Shown in pieces: positions 36,201 to 46,540 of a DNA stretch of 64,000 nt. Location of the stretch: contig JARFIW010000115.1 in assembly GCA_036346225.1 (NCBI GenBank), positions 2,827,001-2,891,000 of the forward strand. Direction: 5' to 3'. A model generated the notes under the pieces. That model was not told the origin of the DNA. It did not search any database and saw only the letters and a program-made list of their open reading frames with translations. The stretch is from Platerodrilus igneus. Taxonomy: Eukaryota > Arthropoda > Insecta > Coleoptera > Lycidae. The position numbers and the translations under genes were made by a program. The first letter of the stretch is position 1, and each line of letters begins with the position of its first letter.

Positions 36201-37205
36201 TCATTCATTTTTATACTCACATATTCATTGACTGGCTTGTTGATTCAATCATATCCTATCTTTTTCGTTCAATGGCTGGTTTATTTGTTCGTTCATTCAT
36301 TTATTCATTCACTTGCTCTTTTTTTCATTCCTATACTCACTTATTCTTTCACTTGCGAGTTTATTCATTTACACATTCATGTATTCGTTCACTGGCTGGT
36401 TTATTCACTCATACCCTCTCTTCTTCGTTCACTGGCTGGTTTATTCACTCGTACATTTACTTATTCGTTGATACATTCACTTACTTACTTATTGGCTCGT
36501 TTATTCGTTTATACCCTCACTTTTTCGTTCACTGGCTGGTTTATTCGTTCGGACATTCAATTATTCGTTCACTAGTTCATTTATTCCTATACTCCCTTAT
36601 TTATTCACTGCCTCGCTTATTCCTTCATTCACTGACTAGTTTATTTATTCATACACTCACTTATTCATTCACTGGCTCGTTCATTTATTCATACACTTAC
36701 TTATTCGTCCACTGGCTGGTTTATTTATTCATACCCTCACTTGTTCGTCCACTGGCTGGTTTATTCATTCGTGCATTTACTTATTCATTCACTTGCTCTT
36801 TCGTTCATTCCTATACTCAGTTATTCATTCACTGGCTGGTTGATTTATTTATACATTCGCTAATTCGTCCACTAGCTGGTTTATTTATTCATACCCTCAC
36901 TTTTTCGTTCACAGGCTCGTTTATTCATTTGTACATCTACTTATTTTTCACTTACTCGTTCATTTATTTCTATACTCAGTTATTCATTTACTGGCTCGTT
37001 TATTCATTAATACACTCACTTATTTGTCCACTGGCTCGTTTATTCATTCATACCCTCACTTCGTTCACTGGCTAGTTTATTCATTCGTACATTCACTTAT
37101 TTATTCACTTGCTCGTTCATTCATTCCTATACTCACTTATTCATTCACTGGCTAGTTTATTCATTAATACATCCACTAATTCGTACACTAGCTGGTTTAT
37201 TCATT
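33285..37205 (+). repeat. 40-bp minisatellite in multi-variant higher-order arrangement
   Basis: Same orientation as 19.3-30.3 kb, but the monomers fall into recurring types in a largely fixed order: one with ACTGGCTGGTTTATTC and CGTACATTC, one with ACTTGCTCGTTCATTC and CCTATACTC, one with ACTGGCTCG and ATACCCTCACTTCTTCG. This gives ~120-bp triplets with occasional extra or truncated monomers. A 533-codon open frame (35474-37075) is a by-product of the stop-free monomer. Confidence 0.9.
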
Positions 37206-37858
37206 TTTTGTTTTTTTTTTTTTTTAGGTTTTTTTCTTTTTTTATCGTTTTCTTTTTTTTCTTTTTTTTTTTTTTTTTGTTTTTTTTTTTTTTTTATTTT
37301 ATGTTTTGTTTTTTGTTTTTTTTACTTTTTAATCCGTTTAGTTTTTTGTTTTTTGTTTTTTTTCGTTTTTTTTATGTTTTTTTTTTTTTTTTTTTTTGTT
37401 TTTTTTTTCTTTTTTTTTTTCTTTTTTTTTTTTGTTTTCTTTTGTTTTTTTTTTTTTTTTTTTTTGTTTTTTTTCTTTTTTATTTTGGTTTTTTAATTGT
37501 TTTTTTTTTTTTTTTCCTTTTTTTTTTTTTTTTTGTTTTTGTTTTTGTTTTCCTTGTTTTTTATTTTTTTCTTTTGTTTTTTTTTTTTTTGGTTTTTTCT
37601 TTTTTTATGTTTTCCTTTTTTTCTTTTTTTTTGGTTTTTTTTTTTTTTGTTTTTTTTTTTTTTTGTTTTTTATGGATTTTGTTTTTTGTTTTTTTTACTT
37701 TTTAATGGTTATTAGTTTTTTGTTTTTTTGTTTTTTTTCGTTTTTTTTATGTTTTTTTTTTGTTTTTTTTTTTCTTTTTTTTTTTCTTTTTTTTTTTTGT
37801 TTTCTTTTGTTTTTTTTTTTTTTTTTTTTTTGTTTTTTTTCTTTTTATTTTGGTTTTT

Positions 37859-37895
<37 letters not shown>

Positions 37896-40858
37896 TGTTT
37901 TTTTGTTTGGTTTACTTGTTTTTTATTTTTTTTTTCGTTTTTTTTTTTTTTTGTTTTTTTTTTTTTCTTGTTTTCTTTTTTTTTCTTTTCTTTGGAACTT
38001 TTTTTTATTATTTTGTTTGTTTTAAAAATGAATCATTTGTTTTTTTATTTAAAATCGGGTGTATCGTTATTTGTTATCGATAAGTTATAAGGAAATTTAC
38101 TTTTTAGAAAATTATTTATTTAACGCTTTTTTTAAAGAATTATTTTTTTAATTTAGTTAAAATTTATTTAACTTATATTTAATAACTTTTTTGGTTTTCC
38201 TTCAAGGTCCCACCAAATTCTAATACTTTATTTAATTTGCCGAGTAGATGCTTCACAAAGCCTCCAAAATAGATTGGTTAATAAAAAAAAAATGGGTTTG
38301 GTTTTGTAATTAAAGTTATGCGAATATACTAAAAAATAGAATAGATAACAACCTAAATTTTCGAATATAAATAAAATTTACAAAATTTATTTTTAATTAT
38401 TATCATTTTTTAAATTATATTAAAATTTTTTTTTTTATTTATACATTTTTAAACTTGTTTTTTATAGTTTAAATCTACCACTTTATACTTTGATTTTTTT
38501 ATATTAGTTTTTCGTTATTTAATTTTTTTATATATCTTATTCTTATTTATTTACTTATTCATTTTTTTTTTTTTTTTTAATCTTTTTTTTATTTATTTTT
38601 TATTTTTTTTAATTTTTTTTTATTTTTTTATCTTATTTTTTCCCCTTTTTATTATTGGTTTTTTTTTTCTTTATTTTCCTTCCCATTTTATTTTAATCAT
38701 TTTAATTTTTAAATTATTAATAAGTTTAATTTTTTGTTTTCTTTTTTTCTTTCTTTTTTTCCTTTTCTTTTTGGTTTTTCTTCATGTTGTTACCCTTTAT
38801 TTATTATAAATTTATTTTTCTTTTTCGTTTTCCTTTTGTTTTTATTTCTTTTCTTTGTTTTTTTCGTTTCTTAGTTTATTTTCTTTTTTCTTTGTTTCTT
38901 TGTTTTTTTTTTTTTTTTTGTTTTTTTTCTTTTACTTTGTTTTTTTTTTTTTCTTTTGTTTCTGTTTTCTTTTTTTTTTTTTTTTTTTTTTGGTTTCTAT
39001 TTTTCGGTTTTTTTTTTTTTTTTTTTTTTGTTTTCTTTTTTTTTCTTTTTCGGTTTTTTTTATTTGTTTTCCATTTGGTTTTTTTTTTTCTTTCCTTTAC
39101 TCGTATTTCTTTTTATTTTTTTTTTTTTGTTTTAACCTACTTTTCGGTTATTTTTTTTTGGTTTTTCTCTTTTTGTTTTATTTTTTTTCTTTTTGTTTTT
39201 TTTCGTGTTTCCTTTGTTATTCTTTTTTTTTTTTTGTTTTTTTCGGTTTTGTTTTTTTTTTTTTTCTCTTTGCATTCCTTCGGTTTTCTTCTTTGGTTTA
39301 CCATTTTGGTTTTTTTTTTTCTTTTGTTTTTTTTTTTTTTTTCTTTCAGTTTCTTTCGGTTTTTTTTTTGGTTTTCACCTTTTTTATTTATTCTTTTCAT
39401 TTTCTTTTAGTTTTCCCATTTGTCTGGCTGGTTAATTCAATCATACCCTTACTTTTCGTTCACTGGCTGGTTTATTTATTCGTACATTCACTTATTCATT
39501 CATACACTCACTTATTCGTCTACAGGCTGGTTTATTCGTTCGGACATTCAATTATTTATTTACTTGCTCATTCATTCCTATACTCACTTATTCATTCACT
39601 GGCTTACTTATTCATTCATTTACCGACTTGTTTATTCATTCATACACTCACTTATTTATTCACTGGCTCGTTCATTTGTTCATACACTTACTTATTCGTC
39701 CACTGGCTGGTTTATTCATTTAAACCCTCACTTCTTCGTTCACTGGCTGGTTTATTCAGTCGTACATTCACTTATTCATTCATTCACTCACCTTCTTTGT
39801 TCACAGGCTCGTTTATTCATTCGTGCATTTACTTATTTATTCACTTGCTCGTTCATTCATTTTTATACTCACATATTCATTGACTGGCTTGTTGATTCAA
39901 TCATATCCTATCTTTTTCGTTCAATGGCTGGTTTATTTGTTCGTTCATTCATTTATTCATTCACTTGCTCTTTTTTTCATTCCTATACTCACTTATTCTT
40001 TCACTTGCGAGTTTATTCATTTACACATTCATGTATTCGTTCACTGGCTGGTTTATTCACTCATACCCTCTCTTCTTCGTTCACTGGCTGGTTTATTCAC
40101 TCGTACATTTACTTATTCGTTGATACATTCACTTACTTACTTATTGGCTCGTTTATTCGTTTATACCCTCACTTTTTCGTTCACTGGCTGGTTTATTCGT
40201 TCGGACATTCAATTATTCGTTCACTAGTTCATTTATTCCTATACTCCCTTATTTATTCACTGCCTCGCTTATTCCTTCATTCACTGACTAGTTTATTTAT
40301 TCATACACTCACTTATTCATTCACTGGCTCGTTCATTTATTCATACACTTACTTATTCGTCCACTGGCTGGTTTATTTATTCATACCCTCACTTGTTCGT
40401 CCACTGGCTGGTTTATTCATTCGTGCATTTACTTATTCATTCACTTGCTCTTTCGTTCATTCCTATACTCAGTTATTCATTCACTGGCTGGTTGATTTAT
40501 TTATACATTCGCTAATTCGTCCACTAGCTGGTTTATTTATTCATACCCTCACTTTTTCGTTCACAGGCTCGTTTATTCATTTGTACATCTACTTATTTTT
40601 TCACTTACTCGTTCATTTATTTCTATACTCAGTTATTCATTTACTGGCTCGTTTATTCATTAATACACTCACTTATTTGTCCACTGGCTCGTTTATTCAT
40701 TCATACCCTCACTTCGTTCACTGGCTAGTTTATTCATTCGTACATTCACTTATTTATTCACTTGCTCGTTCATTCATTCCTATACTCACTTATTCATTCA
40801 CTGGCTAGTTTATTCATTAATACATCCACTAATTCGTACACTAGCTGGTTTATTCATT
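35772..40858 (+). repeat. 1.43-kb direct duplication flanking the T-rich tract
   Basis: 35772-37205 and 39424-40858 match at an offset of 3652-3653. The only difference I found is one extra T (run near 36950 versus 40600). Homology starts exactly where the T-rich tract ends on the right and stops exactly where it begins on the left. Confidence 0.92.
37206..39423. repeat. T-rich low-complexity tract, possible sequencing artefact
   Basis: 2.2 kb of near-continuous T runs broken by single G, C or A. At ~38020-38560 is an AT-rich stretch of ordinary complexity. Two tandem ~370-375-bp sections can be recognised (37324 onward and 37697 onward share the order of ACTTTTTAAT, TTCGTTTT, TATGTTT and ATTTTGGTTTTT). 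Open frames of Phe with a few Cys, Val or Leu have no coding character. The tract abruptly interrupts the minisatellite on both sides. Confidence 0.85.
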
Positions 40859-41470
40859 CATACCCTCACTTCTTCCTTCACTGGCTCGTTTATTCATTCG
40901 TACATTTACTTATTCATTCACTTACTTGTTCATTCATTCCTATACGTAGTTATTCAATTACTGGCCCGTTTTTTATTCATACACACTTATTCATTCACTG
41001 GCTCGTTTATTTTTTCATACTCTCACTTCTTCGTTCACTGGCTGGTTTATTCATTCGTACATTCACTTATTCATTTACTTGCTCGTTTATTCGTTCCTAT
41101 ATTTACTAACATTTACTGGCTCGTTGATTCATTCATACCCTCACTTTTTCGTTCACTGGCTGGTTTATTCGTTTGCACATTCAATTATTCAGTCACTTGC
41201 TCATTCAGTCTTATACTCACTTATTCATTCACTGGCTTGCTTATTCATTCATTCATTGACTCGTTTATTCGTTTATACACTCACTTATTTATTCACTGGC
41301 TTGTTCATTCGTTCATACACTTACTTATTCGTCCACAGGCTGGTTTATTCATTCATACCCGCACTTCTTCGTCCACTGGCTCGTTTATTCATTCGAACTT
41401 TCACTTATTCATTCACTTGCTCGTTCATTCATTCCTATACTCACTTATTCGTTCACTTATTCGTTTCACT
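39424..41470 (+). repeat. Minisatellite array resuming after the T-rich tract
   Basis: The first 1.43 kb repeats 35772-37205. It then continues with unduplicated monomers of the same types to ~41470, where it ends in TTCACTAGTGAATA next to a dispersed element. Confidence 0.9.
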
Positions 41471-41478
41471 AGTGAATA

Positions 41479-41689
41479 GCGGACGCCACATTGCTACGGC
41501 GCCTCTACAACGAAAGCGCTGTGAAATGCCCGCAACAAGAGTCTGTTAAACGCCCGTTCTGGGACAGACCTGAGTTGTCGAACACAAACGGATTGTATCA
41601 ACTTGAAATTTAAAATCTCAGAATCGTCCAAACTAAGGAAAGGTTTTGGAATTGTGTGGGTTGTGGAGGCGACTTATAAATTCACAGGC
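41479..41689 (+). repeat. Dispersed element, copy next to array start
   Basis: Begins GCGGACGCCACATTG and continues with CAACGAAAGCGCTGTGAAAT, AAGAGTCTG, then the AAACTAAGGAAAGGTTTTGG segment. It ends in TTCACAGG, where the next array begins. It is homologous to 43756-43945 and, over its last ~90 bp, to 33199-33284. Confidence 0.82.
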
Positions 41690-43615
41690 TCGTTTATTCA
41701 TTCATACACTCACTTCTTCATTCACTGGCTCTTTTATTGATTCGTACATTCACTTACTAATTCACTGGCTCGATTGTTCATTCATTCACTGCTTTGTTTA
41801 TTTATTAACACACTCATTTATTCATTTACTGGCTCGTTTATTCGTTCTTACACTCACTTATTTGGTCTCTGGTTCGTTTATTCACTCATACACTCACTTA
41901 TTAATTCACTGGTTGGTTTATTCATTCTTAAACTCACTTATTCATTTACTTGCTCGTTTGTTAATTCCTATACTTACTTATTTATTCACTGGCACGTTTA
42001 TTCATTCTTTCACTGGCTCGTTTATTCATTCATTCACTGGCTCGTTTGTTCATTCACACACTCACTTACTCGTCCACTGGTTCGTTTATTTATTATTTGG
42101 AATTGTGTGGGTTGTGGAGGCGATTTATAAATTCACAGGCTCGTTTATTCATTCATACACTCACTTCTTCATTCACTGGCTTTTTTATTGAATCGTACAT
42201 TCACTTACTAATTCACTGGTTTGCTTATTCATTTATTCACTGCCTCGTTTATTCATTAATACAGTCATTTATTCATTCACTGGCTTGTTTATTCATTCAT
42301 ACACTCACTTATTCGTTCTCTTGTTCGTTTATTCACTCATACACTCACTTATTAATTCACTGGCTGGTTTATTCATTCTTATACTCACTTATTTATTTAC
42401 TTGTTCGTTTGTTAATTCCTATACTTACTTATTTATTCACTGGTTCGTTTATTCATTCTTTCACTGGCTCGTTTATTCATTCATTCACTGGCTCGTTTAT
42501 TCATTCACACACTCACTTATTTGTCCACTGGTTCGTTTATTCATTCATACACTCACTTCTTCGTTCACTGGGTCGTATATTCATTCATGCATTCACTTCT
42601 CCGTTCACTAGCTCCTTTATTTATTCGTACATTGACTTATAAATTGATTTGCTTGTTATTCATTTCTATACTCACTTTTTCATTCACAGACTTGCTTATT
42701 CATTCATTCACTGACTCGTTTATTCATGCATACACTCACTTATTCGTCCACTGGCTGGTTTATTCATTCATTCTCCACTTATTCGTTTACTGGCTGGTTT
42801 ATTCATTCGTACATTCACTTATTCATTCACTTGCTCGTTCATTCATTCCTATACTCACTTATTCATTCACGGGCTCGTTTATTCATTTATACACTCACTT
42901 ACTCGTCAACTGGCTGGTTTATCCATTCATACTCTCACTTCTTCTTTCATAGGCTCGTTTATTCATTCGTTCATTTACTTATTCATTCACTTGCTCGTTG
43001 ATTCATTCCTATACTCACTTATTCATTCACTGGCTCGTTTATTCATTTTTACCTCCACTTCTTCGTTCACTGACTGGTTTATTTTTTCGTACACTCACTT
43101 ATTCTTTCACTTCCTCATTCATTCCTATACTCACTTATTCATTCACTGGCTCTCTTATTCATTCATTTACTGACTCGTTTATTCATTCATACACTCACTT
43201 CTTCGCTCACTGGCTCGTTCATTCGTTCTTACACTTACTTATTCGTCCACTGGCTGGTTTATTTATGCACACCCTCACTTTTTCGTTCACTGGCTGGTTT
43301 AATCATTCGTACATTCACTTATTCATTTATTTGTTTGTTCATTCATGCCTATATTCACTTATTCATTCACTGGCTTGCTTATTCATTCATTCACTGACTT
43401 GTTTATATTCATTCATACACTCACTTCTTTGCTCACTGGCTCGTTCATTCGTTCATACACTTACTTCTTCGTTCACTGGCTGGTTTATTCATCCGTACAT
43501 TCACTTATTCATTCACTTGTTTATTCATTCATTCTTATATTCACTTATTCATTCACTGGCTCGCTTATTCATTGATTCACTGGCTCGTTTATTCATTCAT
43601 ACACTCAATTGTTTA
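41690..43615 (+). repeat. Minisatellite array with a 451-bp duplicated start
   Basis: 40-bp monomers in forward orientation. At 42097-42140 the array-start sequence (GGAATTGTGTGGGTTGTGGA, then GGCGATTTATAAATTCACAGG) recurs 451 bp after 41648, so the start segment with ~10 monomers was duplicated. The array fades out at ~43615. Confidence 0.88.
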
Positions 43616-44290
43616 TTCATGTTGAACGCTTTTAGGGCCACATGAAAATTCAACCCTAAAGCATCGCTGTTTATTTTATATTTTGCAAGCAGCAAATTTT
43701 GGAGTATCGTGGGAAAAAACCAAATGGCTTGTGTTTACTTGGTTTAAGTTCTGTGGCGGACGCCACATTGTTGTGACGCCTTAGCAAAGAAAGTGATGTG
43801 AAAAGCTCGCGATAAGAGTCTGGGAAACAGCTGCTCTGGGGTAGAAAAGGGTAGTTAAAAACAAGCGGATTGTGCCAACTTAAAATTCGCAATTCCAGAA
43901 CCGATCAAGCAAATGTAAGGAAAGGTTTTGAATTTGCAAGGATCGTGGGGTAGCTTTAGGTTCAAGACTCCCTCATAAGCGGAATTTCAGGGAAATTCAG
44001 CAGCAAGCTCTAGGATTATGTGGGAAAATCCAAATTGGCGCTTTTGCAACGAAAGCGATGTGAAAAGCTCACGATAAGAGCCTGGGAAACAGCCGCTCTG
44101 GGGCTGAAAAGGGTAGGTTTTGGATTTGTAAGGGTTCATAAACGGGGTTTCTGAAAAATGTTTACATATTGCGGACGCCACATTGGTCTGTTGTCTTTGA
44201 ATTATCCTAAATAGAAGCCTGCTAGCGTCTAAAGATCGTAAATTCCATCATAAACCGGATTTCGAAGAAATTTTGCAGCAATTGCGCTTT
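43616..44290 (+). repeat. Two to three tandem copies of the ~310-bp dispersed element
   Basis: Segment starts at ~43684 and ~43999 (GCAGCAA..T...GG..TATG/CGTGGGAAAA) are ~313 bp apart. Each is followed by AACGAAAGCGATGTGAAAAG or its variant, CTC.CGATAAGAG, CTGGGAAACAGC and GCTCTGGGG. The second copy lacks GCGGACGCCACATTG before it, but that word occurs at 44171. A further partial copy (AAACCGGATTTCGAAGAAAT) lies at ~44250. No protein of known type is encoded. Confidence 0.75.
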
Positions 44291-44299
44291 TTTTATAAT

Positions 44300-45131
44300 G
44301 CTTCGACTTTTTATTGTATTGTTTAAGTACGGGGGGACTTTTAAACCCAAGCACGCTGAAATTCGCCAGTACTATTATGTTTAGTATAAGCGTTACCTAA
44401 GAATCGACCAACAATTTGGTTCTTATGCAAGCCCGGACCTTGATTTATGATTTGTGGTTTGGGAAACCGCAAGGATTGTATTTCTAAAACTTAACCTGCA
44501 GCTGTGCCCAGAAGTTTGCGTGAAAACATTAACCTATATTGGAGGCGGACGATGGCTTACGGGAGACGATGCGTTGAAACAGTCAGATTTTATTACCGGC
44601 ATTCTTCGAGTGTTTTGTAGAGTTCCGACAGTCGGCAAACTGGTCCATGTTTTCCCTACCGTTCTACAAAATACCAGCGCTTTATCCAAATGTCCCTTTG
44701 TTTGGTTGGCGGTAGCTCTCTCAACGTCAACTAAACAAAGGGACATCTGGACACACCCTGAGATGAAAGACGCATTGGGATTAAGATAACCACAGCGGAG
44801 AGGCATTTGACGCCTCGTGGGAAATTTAATCTCGTATAAGTTTGAATATATTATAAAAATTAACGTTTCAAGCAAACTTTGGTTTAAATGCTTAAAGTAT
44901 GTTCAGCGGATGCGATAGTGCTCTGCTGCTTTTAGCGATGTGGCACCTCCTAAAAATTATACGCTTTAGCCAGGTACAAACAAAGAATTGAAAATCCTGG
45001 ATCAGTTCTAGGATCCACGAACCTCTAAGCGATGGATTCTTCGACGTTGACGAGCTACAGAGGCGATTTTAGGCCGAAGATGTACAAATACAAGTTTTTG
45101 ATTTTACATTATTTGGGAATCGTAAAATTAA
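44300..45131. other. Unique interval, no gene recognised, with hairpins
   Basis: Mixed-composition DNA with short open frames on both strands that overlap a strong inverted repeat. 44690-44708 (ATGTCCCTTTGTTTGGTTG) pairs with 44728-44746 with one mismatch around a 19-base loop. Another short pair (TTTTGTAGA / TCTACAAAA) flanks 44613-44672. This looks like remnant mobile or foldback DNA rather than a gene. Confidence 0.5.
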
Positions 45132-45350
45132 ATGTGTAGGGGTAGGTTTGCAGAAATCAATAGGGCGTTTTTCGTACCCCTGGGCATGCTAGAAAATTTA
45201 TTCATACAGAAAATGCATGAATCGTCCTTCGAATGTGGTAAAGTTCGTTCGGTTCATTTTTCGGATCGGTTGCGACGTCGTAGGGGTTGTTCGTTGACAG
45301 CGCGTGAGAGAAAAGAGAAGCACGGAAACCAAAAGTCGTCTGTTGTTTAA
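45132..45350 (+). other. Short open frame with nearby AATAAA, doubtful
   Basis: A 72-codon frame rich in Arg and Lys at its end, preceded by an acceptor-like GGTTTGCAG (45148-45156) and followed by TAA and, ~30 bp on, AATAAA (45382-45387). It could be a terminal exon on the plus strand. Joining the exon at 1-174 (phase 1, last base T) at that acceptor would give an immediate TAA, so that pairing is not supported. No family is recognised. Confidence 0.15.
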
Positions 45351-45402
45351 AACCAAAGCACTTTCAACGCTCTTATTTTACAATAAAGACATTTTAAGAC
45401 AC

Positions 45403-45535
45403 TTTATTGAGCACAAACACAACGTTTAAAATCACATTTAACAAAAGCACAATCACGAGAAACAAACCCGCAATGAATAAATAAAAAAATTAACAATTAC
45501 AATCACAATAATTATTTATATACAACGCCTCAGCC
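45403..45535 (-). other. kazrin 3' UTR with polyadenylation signal
   Basis: On the minus strand AATAAA lies at 45408-45403, ~128 bp after the kazrin stop codon. The intervening sequence is AT-rich and non-coding. Confidence 0.6.
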
Positions 45536-45898
45536 TCACAACGCCTCCACGTGAACCGTATCAATATCGCTGATACTCCGCACGCGCCTATGCTGCTTTT
45601 TCCCACGCTGTACGCTTCCTAGATTGGGAGTGACGTCGCTCAACCCCTTTCTTCCACGCTCGTTCTTTGATATGTAAGTGCCTTCTGTGATATTGTGCAA
45701 GCGCGTGCTACTAAACTGGCGTGCGTAATGGTAAGGTACGGCGTAATCAGGGGACTCCCCGCCTGAATGAGACGCCCTAAAAGGCAAAGGCGGTGGACTA
45801 ACTTGACTCACAACCGACGAACTTCCAGAACTCGAAGTCGGGGAATGTTTGTCCTCTTGCTTCGCCTTCGCCAAACCCAGCGCACGACTTAAAGAACC
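45536..45898 (-). CDS. kazrin: kazrin, last coding exon (C-terminal tail)
   Basis: On the minus strand an acceptor (ACGCAG at 45904-45899) opens a 121-codon frame ending in TGA at 45538-45536. It starts GSLSRALGL and continues with a Lys/Ser/Pro-rich tail (SPTSSSGSSS, PPPLPFRAS), a Tyr-containing stretch and a basic segment (RGKKQHRRVRSIS) near the end (DTVHVEAL). No domain is visible; this is low-complexity scaffold tail. Assignment to kazrin is by phase-compatible splicing to the exon at 45949-46108 across a 50-bp GT-AG intron, and from there to the SAM exons. The tail itself I do not recognise by similarity. Confidence 0.8.
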   Translation of the reverse strand, partial: GSLSRALGLAKAKQEDKHSPTSSSGSSSVVSQVSPPPLPFRASHSGGESPDYAVPYHYARQFSSTRLHNITEGTYISKNERGRKGLSDVTPNLGSVQRGKKQHRRVRSISDIDTVHVEAL

Positions 45899-45948
45899 CT
45901 GCGTTTGAAATGGCGTTATTAACGGTACGTTAGTGTGTGCCTACCTAC

Positions 45949-46108
45949 CTTGATGGTGGTCGTGCGACGAGCGTCCATGCTGGTTTGGTCCGTCGTGGTG
46001 GTAGTGGTGGTGGTAAGACCTGCACAGGAGCGTGAGAACGAGCGTCCCAGTGAACCACCAGGGACGCGGGATTTAGCCTTGACACGTACATAGTGTTCTA
46101 GTGTGGAT
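45949..46108 (-). CDS. kazrin: kazrin, penultimate coding exon
   Basis: A 160-bp exon between an acceptor (TGCTAG at 46114-46109) and a donor (GTAGGT from 45948). Its first base completes the Arg codon begun as AG at the end of the exon at 62928-62927. The 53 codons that follow are open: STLEHYVRVKAKSRVPGG, then a Ser/Arg-rich stretch, eight Thr in a row from an ACC-type triplet run, and TSMDARRTTTIK. It ends in phase 0, matching the next exon. The content is basic and disordered, consistent with the region after the third SAM domain of kazrin proteins. Confidence 0.82.
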
Positions 46109-46540
46109 CTAGCAGTGCAAAATTAAAATTAAAAAATAAAATAAAAGGCGGTGCAGGAAACATTTACACAAGCATTCTATGCGATTGAGGTTAGGAATTC
46201 ATGCAGGTTAACATTGAGAAAATAAAAGTGCGTCGCGAGCGGGTGCTGTGTTTGAAAGTAAGCAGCAAATAAACATAGAATGTTGTGTGAAGTGTTTCCT
46301 AAGACTAAAGTAATTGAAACTGTAAGAAATTATTTTATTTATTTGCAAAGTAAATTTTAAACGCTTAGGATGTAAGGAAACATGAGTGTTTTTCCTTAGG
46401 TGGCTTTTCACAACCATTAGTAGACAATTATTTATCAAATAATTTAGTCGCACCAGCCAAACGGCCCTGATACAACGACTTCAATCTTAGATTAAAGAGG
46501 CAACCAGCGAGAAACTCACCGAATTAAACAAGTCGTTCCA
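46109..46540. other. kazrin intron, single-copy end
   Basis: AT-rich, non-repetitive end of the 16.8-kb intron. An ORF-like stretch at 46208-46453 has no recognisable content. A donor-like GTGAGT on the minus strand (~46517) has no plausible exon attached. No gene is called. Confidence 0.6.

Noticed and set aside
35474..37075. 533-codon open frame in the minisatellite, and its partner at 39420-40808
   Set aside because: Translation of a stop-free 40-bp monomer. The frame breaks with any monomer indel, there is no start context, and the content is repetitive Phe/Ile/His/Ser.
37109..39883. Long poly-Phe open frames and the Lys/Asn-rich complement (39137-39400)
   Set aside because: Direct consequence of T runs, with no protein-like composition.
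44454..44875. Overlapping ~110-codon open frames on both strands
   Set aside because: They overlap strong inverted repeats and show no recognised domain; composition is not convincing.
45132..45350. Terminal exon for the 1-174 gene
   Set aside because: Phase joining at the nearby acceptor would create TAA at once, and no similarity was recognised.
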